Positions 11,040 through 22,164 of a stretch of DNA of 64,000 nt are shown here, one piece after another. Source of the stretch: Erigeron canadensis (lineage: Eukaryota > Streptophyta > Magnoliopsida > Asterales > Asteraceae); the NCBI RefSeq assembly GCF_010389155.1, contig NC_057761.1, positions 21,950,501 to 22,014,500 of the forward strand, written 5' to 3'. Below the pieces are notes generated by a model that saw only the letters and a program-made list of their open reading frames with translations, was not told where the DNA came from and searched no databases. Position 1 is the stretch's first letter, and the number at the start of each line of letters is the position of its first letter. Position numbers and translations under genes: made by a program.

Positions 11040-11324
11040 ACTAGAAAGGGTACCTGTGTGATCCGACGGTGGTGATGTAATGATGGCGATGGTGGTGGAG
11101 GTAACAGGTGGTCGCGGGAGGTACTAACGGCAACGATGTTGGCGGCGGTGATTGGTGGTGGTGGTGGTGGCAGTGGCGAATAGTGGTGATGGTGGTGGCG
11201 GTGACAGCGACGAGTAGTGTAGGTTATTGATGTAATATCGTTTTGATGAATTGTTGAATGTCGAAACTTAAAATTCAACAAATTTAGATGTCTTTTATAA
11301 TTAATACGAGTATATAAGTATAGA
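11040..11324 (-). mobile_element. non-autonomous Helitron, minus strand
   Basis: On the minus strand it begins with TCTATACTTATATACTCG (at 11324) and ends in CTAGT (11044-11040). A GGTACC-containing hairpin remnant lies just inside. The His/Pro-rich frame of 93 aa across it comes from GTGGTG triplet repeats and is not a gene. Confidence 0.65.
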
Positions 11325-11487
11325 TAAATAATTAGATTAGGGTTTGATGGTAGATTTTCGTGGATTGAAATTCTTAGCGGTATTTTTGGTACTTTTAATG
11401 GATGATTGAGAAAAAGGTTGAGTTTGTGAAAGTAATTTGGGTATTACAAGTTCTTAATTAAGTAAGGAGGTGGGTTGGATTTGTTTT

Positions 11488-11782
11488 ACTAGATTGGTGT
11501 CTACGCAATGCAACGGCGGTAATGGCGACGGTGCTGGTGTGCTTATTAACGTAAAAGTAATTTCATTGCGGTTGGAGATGTGATGAATTGTTGCGTGGGA
11601 TATGCAAGGGGGAAGAGGGGGACGGATTTTGAGTTAGGGTTTGTGTTATGTGTTTCTGTGTGAGTGAGAGATAGATGTTGAATTTGTTTAAGGGCATTTT
11701 AATCACAGTCATAAAATGAAAATAAGGATATATTAAAATGTGTCATTAAAATGGGAGAGTCTGTTTTATAAAGGTATATAGA
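11488..11782 (-). mobile_element. second minus-strand Helitron
   Basis: It begins on the minus strand with TCTATATACCTTTATAAAAC (at 11782) and ends with the remnant CGTTGCATTGCGTAG and CTAGT (11492-11488). It lies head-to-tail with the copy at 11040-11324. Confidence 0.65.
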
Positions 11783-12880
11783 TAATATATTATAGACTAT
11801 GACATGATTTTGGTTTTTAACTTCGAAATTAAGTATAATTTATAAAAGAAACATAAATGATAAACTAAAAACATAAACCTAAAGTTGTACCTATAGTCTT
11901 TTTTTAAAATAAAACATGATCAAGAGGAGATCAACTAGCAAGTTACTAGAGATTCCAAATAAGAGTTATAAGAATAAAGAAAACTCTACATTACAATAAA
12001 GGAACAAACTCAAGACTTAATTGCAAAAATATACCTAATGTCTTAAATGCTTGACACATATATCATGAATTTTTCTTTTGTAATTTTACCATTCATAAGA
12101 TAATATGTAGTTATCATCTTGTTGTTAGACGTATTTTAAACACAAGATTTATAAAATGAAGTTCTTTTAAAATATATGAACAAAATTTTCTACTCAAGGA
12201 TTTTACAATTTAGACATGAGATTGACAATCTTGAAAAGACACAAAAGTACTTTGGAGTTTTCTTGATTGAAATAGTTTTGGGCTTTTGGCACTACATTCT
12301 CATTCCCCTCCATAGACCCATGAATTTATGCGAAACTTCTTATGATTTATGGACACCTCTATTATAAGTAAACTTTTGTTTGGAAGTTTTCTCTTATACC
12401 AGTAAATTATAAATTAATTTATTAAAGTACACACGCTTATCAAACTAGTATATTAAAATGGAAGCAAATGAGATCAACTCAACCGATAAATGTATCTCTT
12501 TGTTTTTTCTCACGGATGTCAGGTTTAACTTTTTAGAATAACAAATTTGTAAGTTTTTTCCCCTCAATCACCTATAGTAGCTCATGAATTACATCTCGTT
12601 CTCTAAAATACGTGCAGTGGCCTTCACCATTATATGGTGAGGTGTCCAGTGATATCGAATACCGACTGACCGTTAAAAAACTATACTATAACAGAGATAT
12701 GATTAATGTTACTCATTTAGTAAACCTGAATACATATTCGAGAATATAATGTTAGCATTTGACAGACGAAAAGTTCAATTTAAGAGAAAAAGATACTAAG
12801 ATGATTATGTGCATCCAATAATCATGTTGCGTAGTATATTATTCAGATTTGGCAATTTTTCTTTGGTGTTGTGAGAGGTT
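11783..12880. other. AT-rich DNA upstream of a transposase relic
   Basis: I recognise no gene. The right part (about 12600-12880) may be the decayed N-terminal region of the Harbinger transposase relic that follows. Confidence 0.4.
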
Positions 12881-13340
12881 AGGATCAAAGAACAACATCA
12901 ATATCTTTCAACAACTTTTTGTTGTTTGAGCAACCTACAGAATGCAACACAACCCGAGTGCATATTGAGGCCAACGTCAACCAATACAAGCATGGTTATT
13001 ATCTAACCCACGAGATTTTTCCACGGTGGTCTACTTTTATCAAAGGTATGGCGGTATCACCTGACGAGAAACAAAAATAATTCAAAAGTTCCAAGAAAGT
13101 ACAAGCAAAAAATGTTAACGAACATTTGGTATGCTACAAGGTAAATGAGAATTCATCAAGAACCCAACTAGATCTTGGACCATAAATAAGTTCACATAAA
13201 TCATATATACTTGTATCATATTACATAATATGAATGTTGAGAAAAATGAACATTGCAAATTTGCAATAAATACCTCCATTCCATGCCAAGTTGTTCAGAT
13301 CCAACAAACATTCAAGGTCGAACATTAGAGAAATTGGTTG
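12880..13340 (+). pseudogene. PIF/Harbinger transposase relic (plant DDE nuclease)
   Basis: In shifting frames the conceptual translation gives GSKNNINIF, ANVNQYKHGYYLTHEIFPRW then STFIKG, and later EFIKNPTRSWTINKF and IIYTCIILHNMNVE. These match, in order, the C-terminal half of plant Harbinger/HARBI1-type transposases (the Asn-Asp segment, the GYYLADGIYPKW block, the ILHNM block). Several frameshifts and stops interrupt it, so it is dead. I did not find its terminal inverted repeats. Confidence 0.75.
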
Positions 13341-13485
13341 ATCGTGTATTGAAATTTGAAAATAATGTAAGCTACGCTAATATTAATAAGATAGATATCA
13401 TGATTCATGACCTTCGACAATATCTTACAAATTACATTTGGAACTGATGTAATAATGGTAAGTAGTCAAAAATGTTAAGTTAACT

Positions 13486-14490
13486 AAGGGGGGTTTGGTA
13501 TTGCGATTACAAAATAAATTTTGCGTTTTAAAAATAGACTAAATTTTAGACCAGTGTTAAATATACGGTAACTACAACATTATTAATACAAGAATTAATA
13601 ATGGAACAAAAAAAATTTATAAGTGAAAATGTAAATATATATTTGGAAAAAAATTGAAATATTCAAATGTAAATAATGAATACTAAATCATATCAAGGCT
13701 GGATAGAGTAACAAAGTTTTTTTGATACAAACTCTTTTAGATAAACAATATTTTAACCTTGATTACACAATTAATTGAGTTCTTATTAATGTCTTGCAAA
13801 AAAATATTTTTATTTTCGTTAGCCACGGTTCTTAAGTACAATAAAAGTAGCAGTTGGTTCGTGATTTTTCAAGAATTTTGTGTTTTGATTTTATTTGTAG
13901 AGTTCGGTTTATATAAGAAGAATCTGTATCCTAAATATAGTTTAATTCCAATTACTAACAACAATGATTATCTTAAATTGGGTAAAAGTGTAAATTGGTG
14001 ATGAAAATCAAAAATGTAAATTAGTTATTTTTAAATTGGGTTAAATTGTAAATTAGTGATGAAAAATCAAAAAGTGTAATTTACTTTAGACATATGTTGA
14101 TTTAATTAATTTTGATAAATTAAGAGTTGTGATTGGTCAATTAAGGTTTGGTTAGTTGCCTTTTAAGATTATGCGTTTTCAAAATTGCGTTTTTCATAAC
14201 TTTTTTTTTGAACGGCATTCTATTTTATTCCTAAATTACACGTATGCCTGGAAACCAGGACTCTCGAAAAACCCTCCATAAATTCACCCCACAAATGTGG
14301 GAAGTGAGACTCGAACTCAGGTGGATCCTCCCAAGGTCAAAGACCTTACCAATGGGCCACCAACCCCATTGGTTGCGTTTTTCATAAGTATTAATCATTT
14401 TTTCATACAAACACTTTTTTAGATTATTTGCGATTTACAAACGTAATAATTAGATAATCAATTTATAACACAATCCCAAACACCCTTTAA
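13486..14490. mobile_element. hAT-like non-autonomous element with a SINE inside
   Basis: The left end GGGGGGTTTGGTATTGCG and the right end (reverse complement AAAGGGTGTTTGGGATTG) form an imperfect terminal inverted repeat of the GGGTGTTTGG type common in plant hAT MITEs. Both sub-ends contain GCGATTTACAAA/ATTGCGATTACAAA. An exact 8-bp target duplication is not visible. The SINE at 14185-14387 interrupts it. Confidence 0.55.
14185..14387 (-). mobile_element. tRNA-derived SINE with 15-bp target duplication
   Basis: TTGCGTTTTTCATAA flanks it exactly at 14185-14199 and 14373-14387. On the minus strand it opens with GGTTGGTGGCCCATTGGTAA (A box), then GAGTTCGAGTCTCAC (B box), and ends in poly-A after GAATGCCGTTC. 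The copy at about 17445-17685 belongs to the same family. Confidence 0.9.
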
Positions 14491-14520
14491 TTATGTGTTT
14501 ATAGTAAATCTAGTATTTCT

Positions 14521-14832
14521 TCTATACTATATTATAAAAAAAGAACATTTTATTTTTAGAAGTGTTAAAAAAATGCAATATTTTCACTTAGCACTTCTTA
14601 AAATATTTTCACATACATTACCTCCTTAAAATAAATGATTAAATATATTATCAATCATTTATCTTTTAATGTATTTCCATTAACCTTTTATATTAATTAT
14701 ATTTAAACCAATTATTTACACCACCCGTCGCTTCTAAGGCCAACAGTCTCTCCCACCACCAACAGTCATCACGGCCACCACACCGTCGTCAACATGACCA
14801 CTAACACATTGCGCAAATATCATGATGGTTTT
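14521..14832 (+). mobile_element. decayed Helitron
   Basis: It has a clear 5' terminus (TCTATACTATATTATAAAAA). Near 14790-14825 the 3' hairpin zone ACATTGCGCAAATATCATG has decayed, and no CTRRT end is seen. Confidence 0.5.
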
Positions 14833-15166
14833 TATTTAATATATTTGAGTCTTTTTATCTTTTACTAAAGAATAGATCTTTATATAAATATTTAGTTTGA
14901 AACCTCTTTCATAGTTCATATACCCTGCAATCCAATATCTAAATAATCTCAACTTACAACCACCGGCCACTATATATAATACGCTGATTACATCTCGATG
15001 TACACAAAAAGGAAAATTTGAGTTTAACAAACTCCAACTTTGTTTTCAACCAACCTAATTCGAATTACAAGAATTTTACTTTTAGATTAATCAACTTTTA
15101 ATATACACCCGAGATAATATATATACAACTTATATACCATCACATATGTCTTATTATTCTTAAAAG
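14833..15166. other. AT-rich intergenic DNA
   Basis: Nothing recognised. Confidence 0.5.
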
Positions 15167-15717
15167 TGTTTGGCAAAAAGAAATCATAAAGAATAAAAAT
15201 ATAGTAAAAAATAAAAATATTTGAAAAGAGAAACCAATTGATCATAATCAACGGGTACCGTCACTATATGAACACATGGGCCCACAGATAAAGGCTGCAA
15301 GTCACATGTTGAAATATTGCCAAAGACAAGAGGAGAAACTAAATTTAATGACCCATGTTTGAGAATGTTGAGTCACCAGACATAATTCTATGCGGCCTGC
15401 ACTCTGAATACCAAGACGGTACACGGGACCAGAGGTTTCCCACACATTTACCTCTTTTTTTATTTGAAAAGAGAATAGATTATGTTGTTTGATATCTACA
15501 TAGAATGAACATAGAAAAAATACAAACATTTAAATAATAGTAAATTAATACATATAATATCCTACAAGAATAATTTCTTTCACCCATTGTCTACTCTTAA
15601 AGAATGAAAATGATTGTTATTTTCTTCATTCTCATTCCCATTATTCATTGCAATCAAATAAAGGAAGTGTTTTTCATTCTCTTTTCCCCCTTTTCGTTCC
15701 ATCGTACCAAACACTCT
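15167..15717. mobile_element. possible hAT-like MITE
   Basis: The left AGTGTTTGGCAAAAAG and the right CCAAACACTCTCTT (reverse complement AAGAGAGTGTTTGG) form short inverted termini. No target duplication was found, so this is tentative. Confidence 0.35.
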
Positions 15718-15824
15718 CTTATTCTTGCTTACAAATTGATAAGGTCTCTTACTAAGTTACTATCATCCTTTCATTCTCACCGCCACATTAGTTGTTTCTC
15801 TTCAACACACATCCAAAAACACTC

Positions 15825-16106
15825 TCCATTCTAGGGATGAGAAAAAAAACCGAAACCCGTGACCTGACCCGAACCGACCCGAACCAACCCGCCCGTAGGG
15901 CTAACGGGTCGGGTCGAACCAAGACAAAAACTGAAAAAAGATGAAGGAAAGCCGTGACCCGCCCTCGACCCGCCCGAACCCGACCGACCCGAACCATCAT
16001 GGGCCAGGGCATGGTTCCGATTTTCATGCACTTGTGGGTCGTGGGCCGGGCCGGGTTTTCACAGGCTGGGCTGGGTCGGACCATTTGCACATTCCTACTC
16101 CATTCT
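15825..16106. mobile_element. GC-rich hAT MITE with 8-bp target duplication TCCATTCT
   Basis: TCCATTCT lies at 15825-15832 and 16099-16106. The inner ends (AGGGATG on the left, CATTCCTA on the right) are imperfectly complementary, as in the TAGGGGTG-type hAT MITEs. The 266-bp body is packed with GACCCG/CGGGTC motifs, unlike the AT-rich surroundings. It gives long open frames on both strands, which are not genes. Confidence 0.8.
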
Positions 16107-17444
16107 ATCATAATCTCATCGCTAATTAAAAAGTATAAACTCCCTAACACATATAATTTCTCTCTTCATCCACAAATAACAAACAAATAAACCATATACA
16201 TATATAGTTATGTCAAGTTGAACAAGCCATCATGACGACGAGCAAAAATGAGCGGCTGCTAGTGTCGTCTTCAACAACGACCAAAATGACAAGGCGATGG
16301 CAGGCCTAAGGGGAATCACTGAATAATAGATTTTTTTTTCTTTTTGAAACTTTGATTAAAATCTAACGTTCAATTATTAAAAAGTGTATTCTTGTTCCAG
16401 TTATCTTCAATATCCAACAAATTTTTTGCTAATTTTATTTCCCCTGTGGCTTAGACTGTTTTTTTAATGTATATGATGTTTTAGTTGTGTTTGTGTTGCA
16501 TGCATGGTAATTATTATTCATTAAAGGTTGGTGTTGTGTATTGGGGTTCTCGAGACTTGTTCATTTATAAAAATCACAGTGGAGTGAAAAGTGATAAATC
16601 GATTTATATTGGTGAGGGTTTGTCATATGTCTCAAAATACTTATAATTGACATAAGTTTTTCTATCTTTTTTATAAACTTAGTAATTTAATGTATGTAGA
16701 TTGTGTAGTTTGTTCATGTCTAGATATTAGTGTTCGGAACGTATATAAAGGAGAGTGATCCTTAAATAATACATTTTTATCATACATAACAATGTATGTA
16801 TCATATAGTTATACGATACAACTGTCCAATTCATATAAATTTATAAATAAAAAAAATTAACTTTTTAAGGATCATCTCGTTTATATATATATATATATAT
16901 ACTACCCAATTAAACCTTGGTTCAACCCGGGTTTATTAACTAAAATTTTAAAATCATGAAATACATTAAAAGTATATGTAATATTTGTTATTGATACATT
17001 ATAAATTAATATGAAACAAATAATTCAACTAACATAATATATTATAATTTATAAATCAACAAAAAATTTATAAATATAAGTAAAATGATTGAACTAAGTA
17101 AATAAAAAAGACTTTTTATTTATAACATTATATAAGATAGATTTTTTTTTCTTTTTAATAAATAATTAATATTTTTATTAAACATGTAAGGGGTTTTAAA
17201 ATTTTTTTTTTTTTTCATATGATATCATAATTAAATAAAAGACTTTTTAATGTAATATATGAGTTTGTCACATAAAAACTTTCTAAAAAAACAATATGTT
17301 TTATTTATAATAGAGATATATCATTTTTCACTAATAAAAAAATAACAACAAATAATTAATTAATCTTTATAATAAATAAAAGAGAATTGTCTTTTAAAAG
17401 TATTTTTAGAAAAATTATGATGTGACAAAGCCTTTTTTTTTGTC
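16107..17444. other. AT-rich intergenic DNA
   Basis: No gene was found. TGGTTCAACCCGGGTTTATT at about 16918 resembles GGATTGAACCCGGATTAATT at about 17985; the two may be ends of an unidentified element that includes the SINE. Confidence 0.4.
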
Positions 17445-17685
17445 AATGGGTTGGTGACTTATTGGTAAGGTCTTTGACGTTGGGGAAGTCCACCAAGGTT
17501 TGAATCTCACTTACTATATTTTGAGGAGTGGATTATTTAGGGGGGGGGGGGTTCGAGAGTCATGAATTTCATCTCAGGCATGCGTGGTTTGAGCACTGCA
17601 TACTGCCCAATTAGATGTTACTGTGGTGTCTTGAATGCTAACTATTAACTACTAATTATTAACTCGCTGTTAAAAAAAAAAGTCA
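17445..17685 (+). mobile_element. tRNA-derived SINE, second family member
   Basis: It starts with GGGTTGGTGACTTATTGGTA (A box), then GGTTTGAATCTCACTT (B box), and ends in a poly-A run. It matches the SINE at 14185-14387. A poly-G tract lies at about 17540. No clear target duplication was seen. Confidence 0.75.
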
Positions 17686-17689
17686 CATA

Positions 17690-18369
17690 TTTTAAAAAAA
17701 ATATTTTTCTTTAACTTATGATGTCATATATATCAAATAAAAAACCCCACTAAACAATTATTTATAATTCCTAATCTTTTATCGGAGACAAAGAAAATTA
17801 ATTTTTTTAATATAATTTTATAAAATGTCCTTTTATTTTAATGCAATTGATATTTTTATTTTATGTATGTTTTTGTTAGCCTTTTCACTATATTTATTTC
17901 AATATCAAGTTATAATATATCAATACCAAAAAATATATATATTTTTTTCACATAACTTTTGGTTTTAAAATTTAATAAGAATATCCGGATTGAACCCGGA
18001 TTAATTAACAATTACATAATTAAAATCCAATGTCAGTCATACCCAACCAACTTTAAACAAAAACCAAAAACATAAAAAGTAAAAAAAGCCATGAGAGTAT
18101 GACCATAATTTTGACTAATAAAGTGTAAACAAACCCACACATACTCACACACCCCATTGTAGGGTTTACAGCCTGTATATCTATATATCTATATCTATCT
18201 ATATCTATTTTTGTTGCTGCTCACTTCCCGTTTCTATCATCAAAACCCTCACTCTCTCACACACAAAAATGAAACCCCTCTAAAAAATCAAACCCCAACA
18301 TTTCTTCAAAAAAACATTCTCACATTTTTTTTTTACAAATCTTTTTTTTTTTAAATTTTTTTTCAAGAA
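17690..18369 (+). promoter_or_regulatory. upstream region and probable 5' UTR of the LRR receptor kinase gene
   Basis: TATATCTATATATCTATATC at about 18176-18210 could supply a TATA element. A pyrimidine-rich stretch follows (CCCTCACTCTCTCACACAC at about 18247-18265), typical of plant leaders, then T-rich leader sequence up to the ATG at 18370. The transcription start cannot be fixed from sequence. Confidence 0.4.
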
Positions 18370-21300
18370 ATGGGGTTTCGATTTCAAAATGTAACCGCAA
18401 CCTTACTGTTTTTATCCTACATTTTTGTCATTCTCTCCGCCGTCACACCGACAGATCTGTCTTCCGACAAGGCAGCACTGTTGTCTCTCCGGTCAGCCGT
18501 CGGTGGCCGTACACTTTTCTGGCCATCCACTGAACAAACCCCATGTAATTGGTCTGGTGTACATTGTGACAACGTTACTAACCGTGTTACTGCTCTTCAT
18601 TTGCCAGGTGTCTCTCTTTCCGGTTCACTTCCGGTCGGCATTTTCAGTAACTTGACTGAACTTAAAACATTGAGTCTCCGGTTCAACTCGTTAACCGGTT
18701 CACTCCCGGTTGATCTTTCTTCTTGCAGTAAGTTAAGAAATCTTTATTTACAAGGAAACCGGTTTTCTGGCGGTTTTCCTAGTGATTATTTTAGTAATTT
18801 AATTGATCTTGTTAGATTAAATGTTGCTGAAAATAATTTGTCTGGGGAGATACCTAGTGGGTTTAATAATTTTACTAGGTTGAAAACATTGTATCTTGAG
18901 AATAATCAGTTTTCCGGTTATTTGCCCGAATTAGGGGATCTTGAATTAGAGCAGTTTAATGTTTCGTTTAATAAGTTAAATGGGTCGGTTCCGAAAACGC
19001 TTTCAAAAGAACCGAAAGAAGCGTTTTTAGGGAATTCGTTATGTGGGGGTCCTCTTGATGAGGTTTGTGTGAATGGTGAGGATGTTCCTCCTGCGGTTTC
19101 GGTTGACTTTAACCGGAAACGTAAAGGGAAGGATGGTTTGTCTGGTGGTGCTATTGCGGGGATTGTTATTGGGTCGGTTTTGGGGTTGGTTGTGATTTTG
19201 ATGTTGTTGTTTATTGTTTGTCGTAAGAGGAAAACGAAAAAGACTAGTTCAGTTGATATAGGTGGGACTAAGTTTGCGGATGCTGAGGTTTTAGGGGAGA
19301 AACCTTTAACGGGTACGGGGAGTAACGGGTTTTCGGTGGCGGCTGCGGCTGCTGCTGCAATGACGACGACTGCGAACACGGGTGGTGGTGGTGTTGGGGA
19401 TGGTAGTGGGAATAAGAAACTTGTGTTTTTTAGGAACTCGAGTGCGATATTTGATTTGGAGGATTTGTTGAGAGCTTCTGCTGAAGTGCTTGGGAAAGGG
19501 ACATTTGGGACGGCGTATAAGGCGGTTTTGGAGGCAGGGATGATGGTGGCTGTGAAGAGGTTGAAGGATGTTACTGTTTTGGAACCGGAATTTAGGGAAA
19601 AGATTGAATTTGTGGGTGCGATGGATCATCTGAATTTGGTTCCGCTTAGAGCTTATTATTACAGTCGAGAAGAGAAGCTTCTTGTGTATGATTACATGCC
19701 AATGGGAAGCCTTTCTGCACTTCTTCATGGTTTGACTTTTTTTCATCCTACGTTTCTTATCATATTTGTTGCTATTATGTATTTTGATATAGTGTCGAGT
19801 GTAAGTAACCATTATTTTTAAGTTAGTTTGTGAGAATAAACTGTAAATATTGATTGATTATAGCAAAACTTTGTCACAACAACAGGGTCAAATGAATATT
19901 TTTAAAGTAATGATTGTGACCTAACAGCGTTATTAGGGTATCTTTCAAAATCTGATTATTTTGCCGTTGGACTGAAGCTGTCAAGTTCTTGGCTCCTTTT
20001 AAAAAAACAAATATCATACTTAACTTTCATCATTAATTGAATAACTTGCCAACAACACTATTTTTTAAAGAATAATGGTTAGATAGGACAATTAGAACAA
20101 GTATAATGGTTAGAAATGCCATCCACTTGTTTATTATCTTAAAAGGTGAACTGTCTTCTTTTGCTAGAGTTTTGGAACTCATTTTTGCTATTTTGTTGCC
20201 TTGTTGGTAGTGTGCTTCCATTTGGAATAATAGTCTATATAAACAATTATTACCACAAATGACTTAGAATTTTAACAACTAAAGGGGCTCACTCTCGTAT
20301 AGAACAACCATTCTATGGGTAAAACTGCAAATAAGTTTGTTATATTTTGGACTGAAGTTGTCACATGTTTGCAAAAGAAACATCCTACTGTTTTATTCTG
20401 ATGTCAAAAGTTGAAATTGTTTGTGTTGGTTTTACTTTTTTGTATTTCAAAAGTTATATTACTACAAAGAACCATTGTTTCATGTCTGATTCCCCTTCGA
20501 TGACAGTTGAGTCTAGGAGAGTTCAACATTGTTAAATGAGTTGAAAAATTTGTGTTTTAATTACACAAGTCATTTCCCTCATTTTATCTACAGCATTTAT
20601 GAATTGGTCCCGAGTCTTTCATTTTGGGAATTTTAATGTTATTTGGGACCATTACAAAGTTAAGTGAGTCTTGATGGCTTCGTAGCAGAGCATCAAGTTT
20701 ATGACAATTGATTTTGGTTCTCACTAACTAGTCTCTTTTGCTGACATTTATACTAACGTGTATATTTTTGACCATAAAATGCACTGGTCTTAACTATATA
20801 CATAAAAGAATCTAAGTTTGTAAACAATGAAAGGTATTGAACCAAAGGTGTTTGTTTCTTCCATGCTGTATTGTGTGGTAGGTTTTTTTTAAGCATTATT
20901 GATATTTTTGGGACACAAATGAAGCATGATGGTGTCCTAAAGTTTATAATCCCAGGGAATTTGGAGTATCTCACTTTTAATATATTAGCATATACTCGTA
21001 ATAAATTTTTTCAAGTTTATACTTCCAATAAAAGGTTTCTTAAATCTTAAGCATTAATAAAATGTCAACTTTGCTGAACTATGGGAGTATTTTAATGTGG
21101 TTATAGGTGGCAAAATGGGTAGGTCTGGCAGTGGCAGGTTGGATAATGGGTCAAGATGGGCAAATTTAATGTACTGTTCAAAATGGGTTGGGTTATGTAG
21201 AGCTGAAACACTTTTTGCTCAAGTTTAAGTTGTTTTTGTGAATAATTAATGATGTTCAATTCAATAATAGGCTGATGTTTTTTGAGTAAAATAATTTAGG

Positions 21301-22164
21301 AGGTATTAACGTTAATAATACACTTTTTGCAAGTTTTCAACCATTTGTTAGCTTTTTATCCCCTTCTTTTTTACCCTTATGAGCAGTTAGAGATAAACCA
21401 TATGTTGAATCAGCCGGTTTATTAGTAAATGGGTCAACATTGCCTCTTATAATATACAGTTAAATCTCATCATGGTGAATGATGAGACAACATATTCATT
21501 AATTCTGAAAAATGAACTATTTTGATTGTGATTTTCGATTATTTCAGGTAATAAAGGTGGTGGTAGGACACCATTGAACTGGGAAATCCGGTCAGCCATT
21601 GCTCTTGGAGCTGCCCGTGGCATCCAGTATTTACACAGTCATGGTGACAACATCTCCCATGGGAACATCAAATCATCAAATGTTCTATTGACCAAATCTT
21701 TAGAGGCCCGGATATCTGATTTTGGTATAGCCCATCTCGTGGGTCCTCCTTCAACTCCTAACCGAGTAGCTGGATACCGTGCACCAGAGGTCACCGACCC
21801 ACGCAGAGTCTCCCAAAAAGCAGATGTTTACAGCTTTGGGGTGTTGCTTTTGGAACTTCTAACCGGAAAAGCACCAACCCACGCTCTTCTAAATGAAGAA
21901 GGGGTGGACCTTCCGAGATGGGTTCAGTCAACAGTCAAAGAAGAGTGGACTTCTGAAGTGTTTGACCTCGAGCTATTAAGGTACCAGAATGTGGAAGAGG
22001 AGATGGTGCAACTTTTGCAATTAGCTATTGATTGTGCTGCTCAATACCCTGACAACCGGCCCACAATGTCAGAGGTGACGAGCCGGATTGAGGAGCTGCG
22101 TCGGTCCAGCTTAACAAGAGGGGATGACAGCACGGATCAAGATCGGGTCCATGAGTCAGATTGA
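18370..22164 (+). CDS. LRR receptor-like kinase, RLK902/RKL1 type (LRR-III), probable pseudokinase
   Basis: Exons are 18370-19729 and 21548-22164 (658 aa), split by one 1818-bp GT-AG intron after the first base of Gly454, inside the kinase domain. The order is: signal peptide (about 1-25), LRR N-terminal cap with CNWSGVHCD, about five leucine-rich repeats to residue ~220, basic RKRKGK, one membrane span (about 260-284), a juxtamembrane stretch with Ala and Gly runs, then the kinase. The glycine loop GKGTFG is at 375-380 and Lys396 is the VAVK lysine. The catalytic loop reads HGN (491-493) instead of HRD, and DFG (511-513) is kept. Family length and layout match Arabidopsis RLK902/RKL1, plasma-membrane proteins of this HGN type that are thought to signal through partners. 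The ATG is chosen because the signal peptide follows directly. The exact ortholog is not decided. Confidence 0.95.
19730..21547 (+). other. intron of the LRR receptor kinase gene
   Basis: The donor is CATG|GTTTGAC and the acceptor is ATTTCAG|GTAATAA; joining keeps the frame across GSLSALLHG-NKGGGRTP. Unspliced, the frame ends at 19821, after the kinase N-lobe. About 21107-21200 contains TGGCAAAATGGGTAGG and similar phrases resembling a hAT MITE end, also seen near 62525. Confidence 0.9.

Noticed and set aside
11000..11281. 93-aa His/Pro-rich frame on the minus strand
   Set aside because: It is produced by GGTGGT repeats within a Helitron.
15788..16190. Overlapping open frames on both strands (up to 120 aa)
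   Set aside because: They fall in the GC-rich hAT MITE, where the lack of AT-rich stop codons opens all frames. No protein motif was seen.
18918..19812. Antisense frames of 153 and 168 aa opposite the receptor kinase exon
   Set aside because: They are low-complexity shadows of the real exon without start context or motifs.
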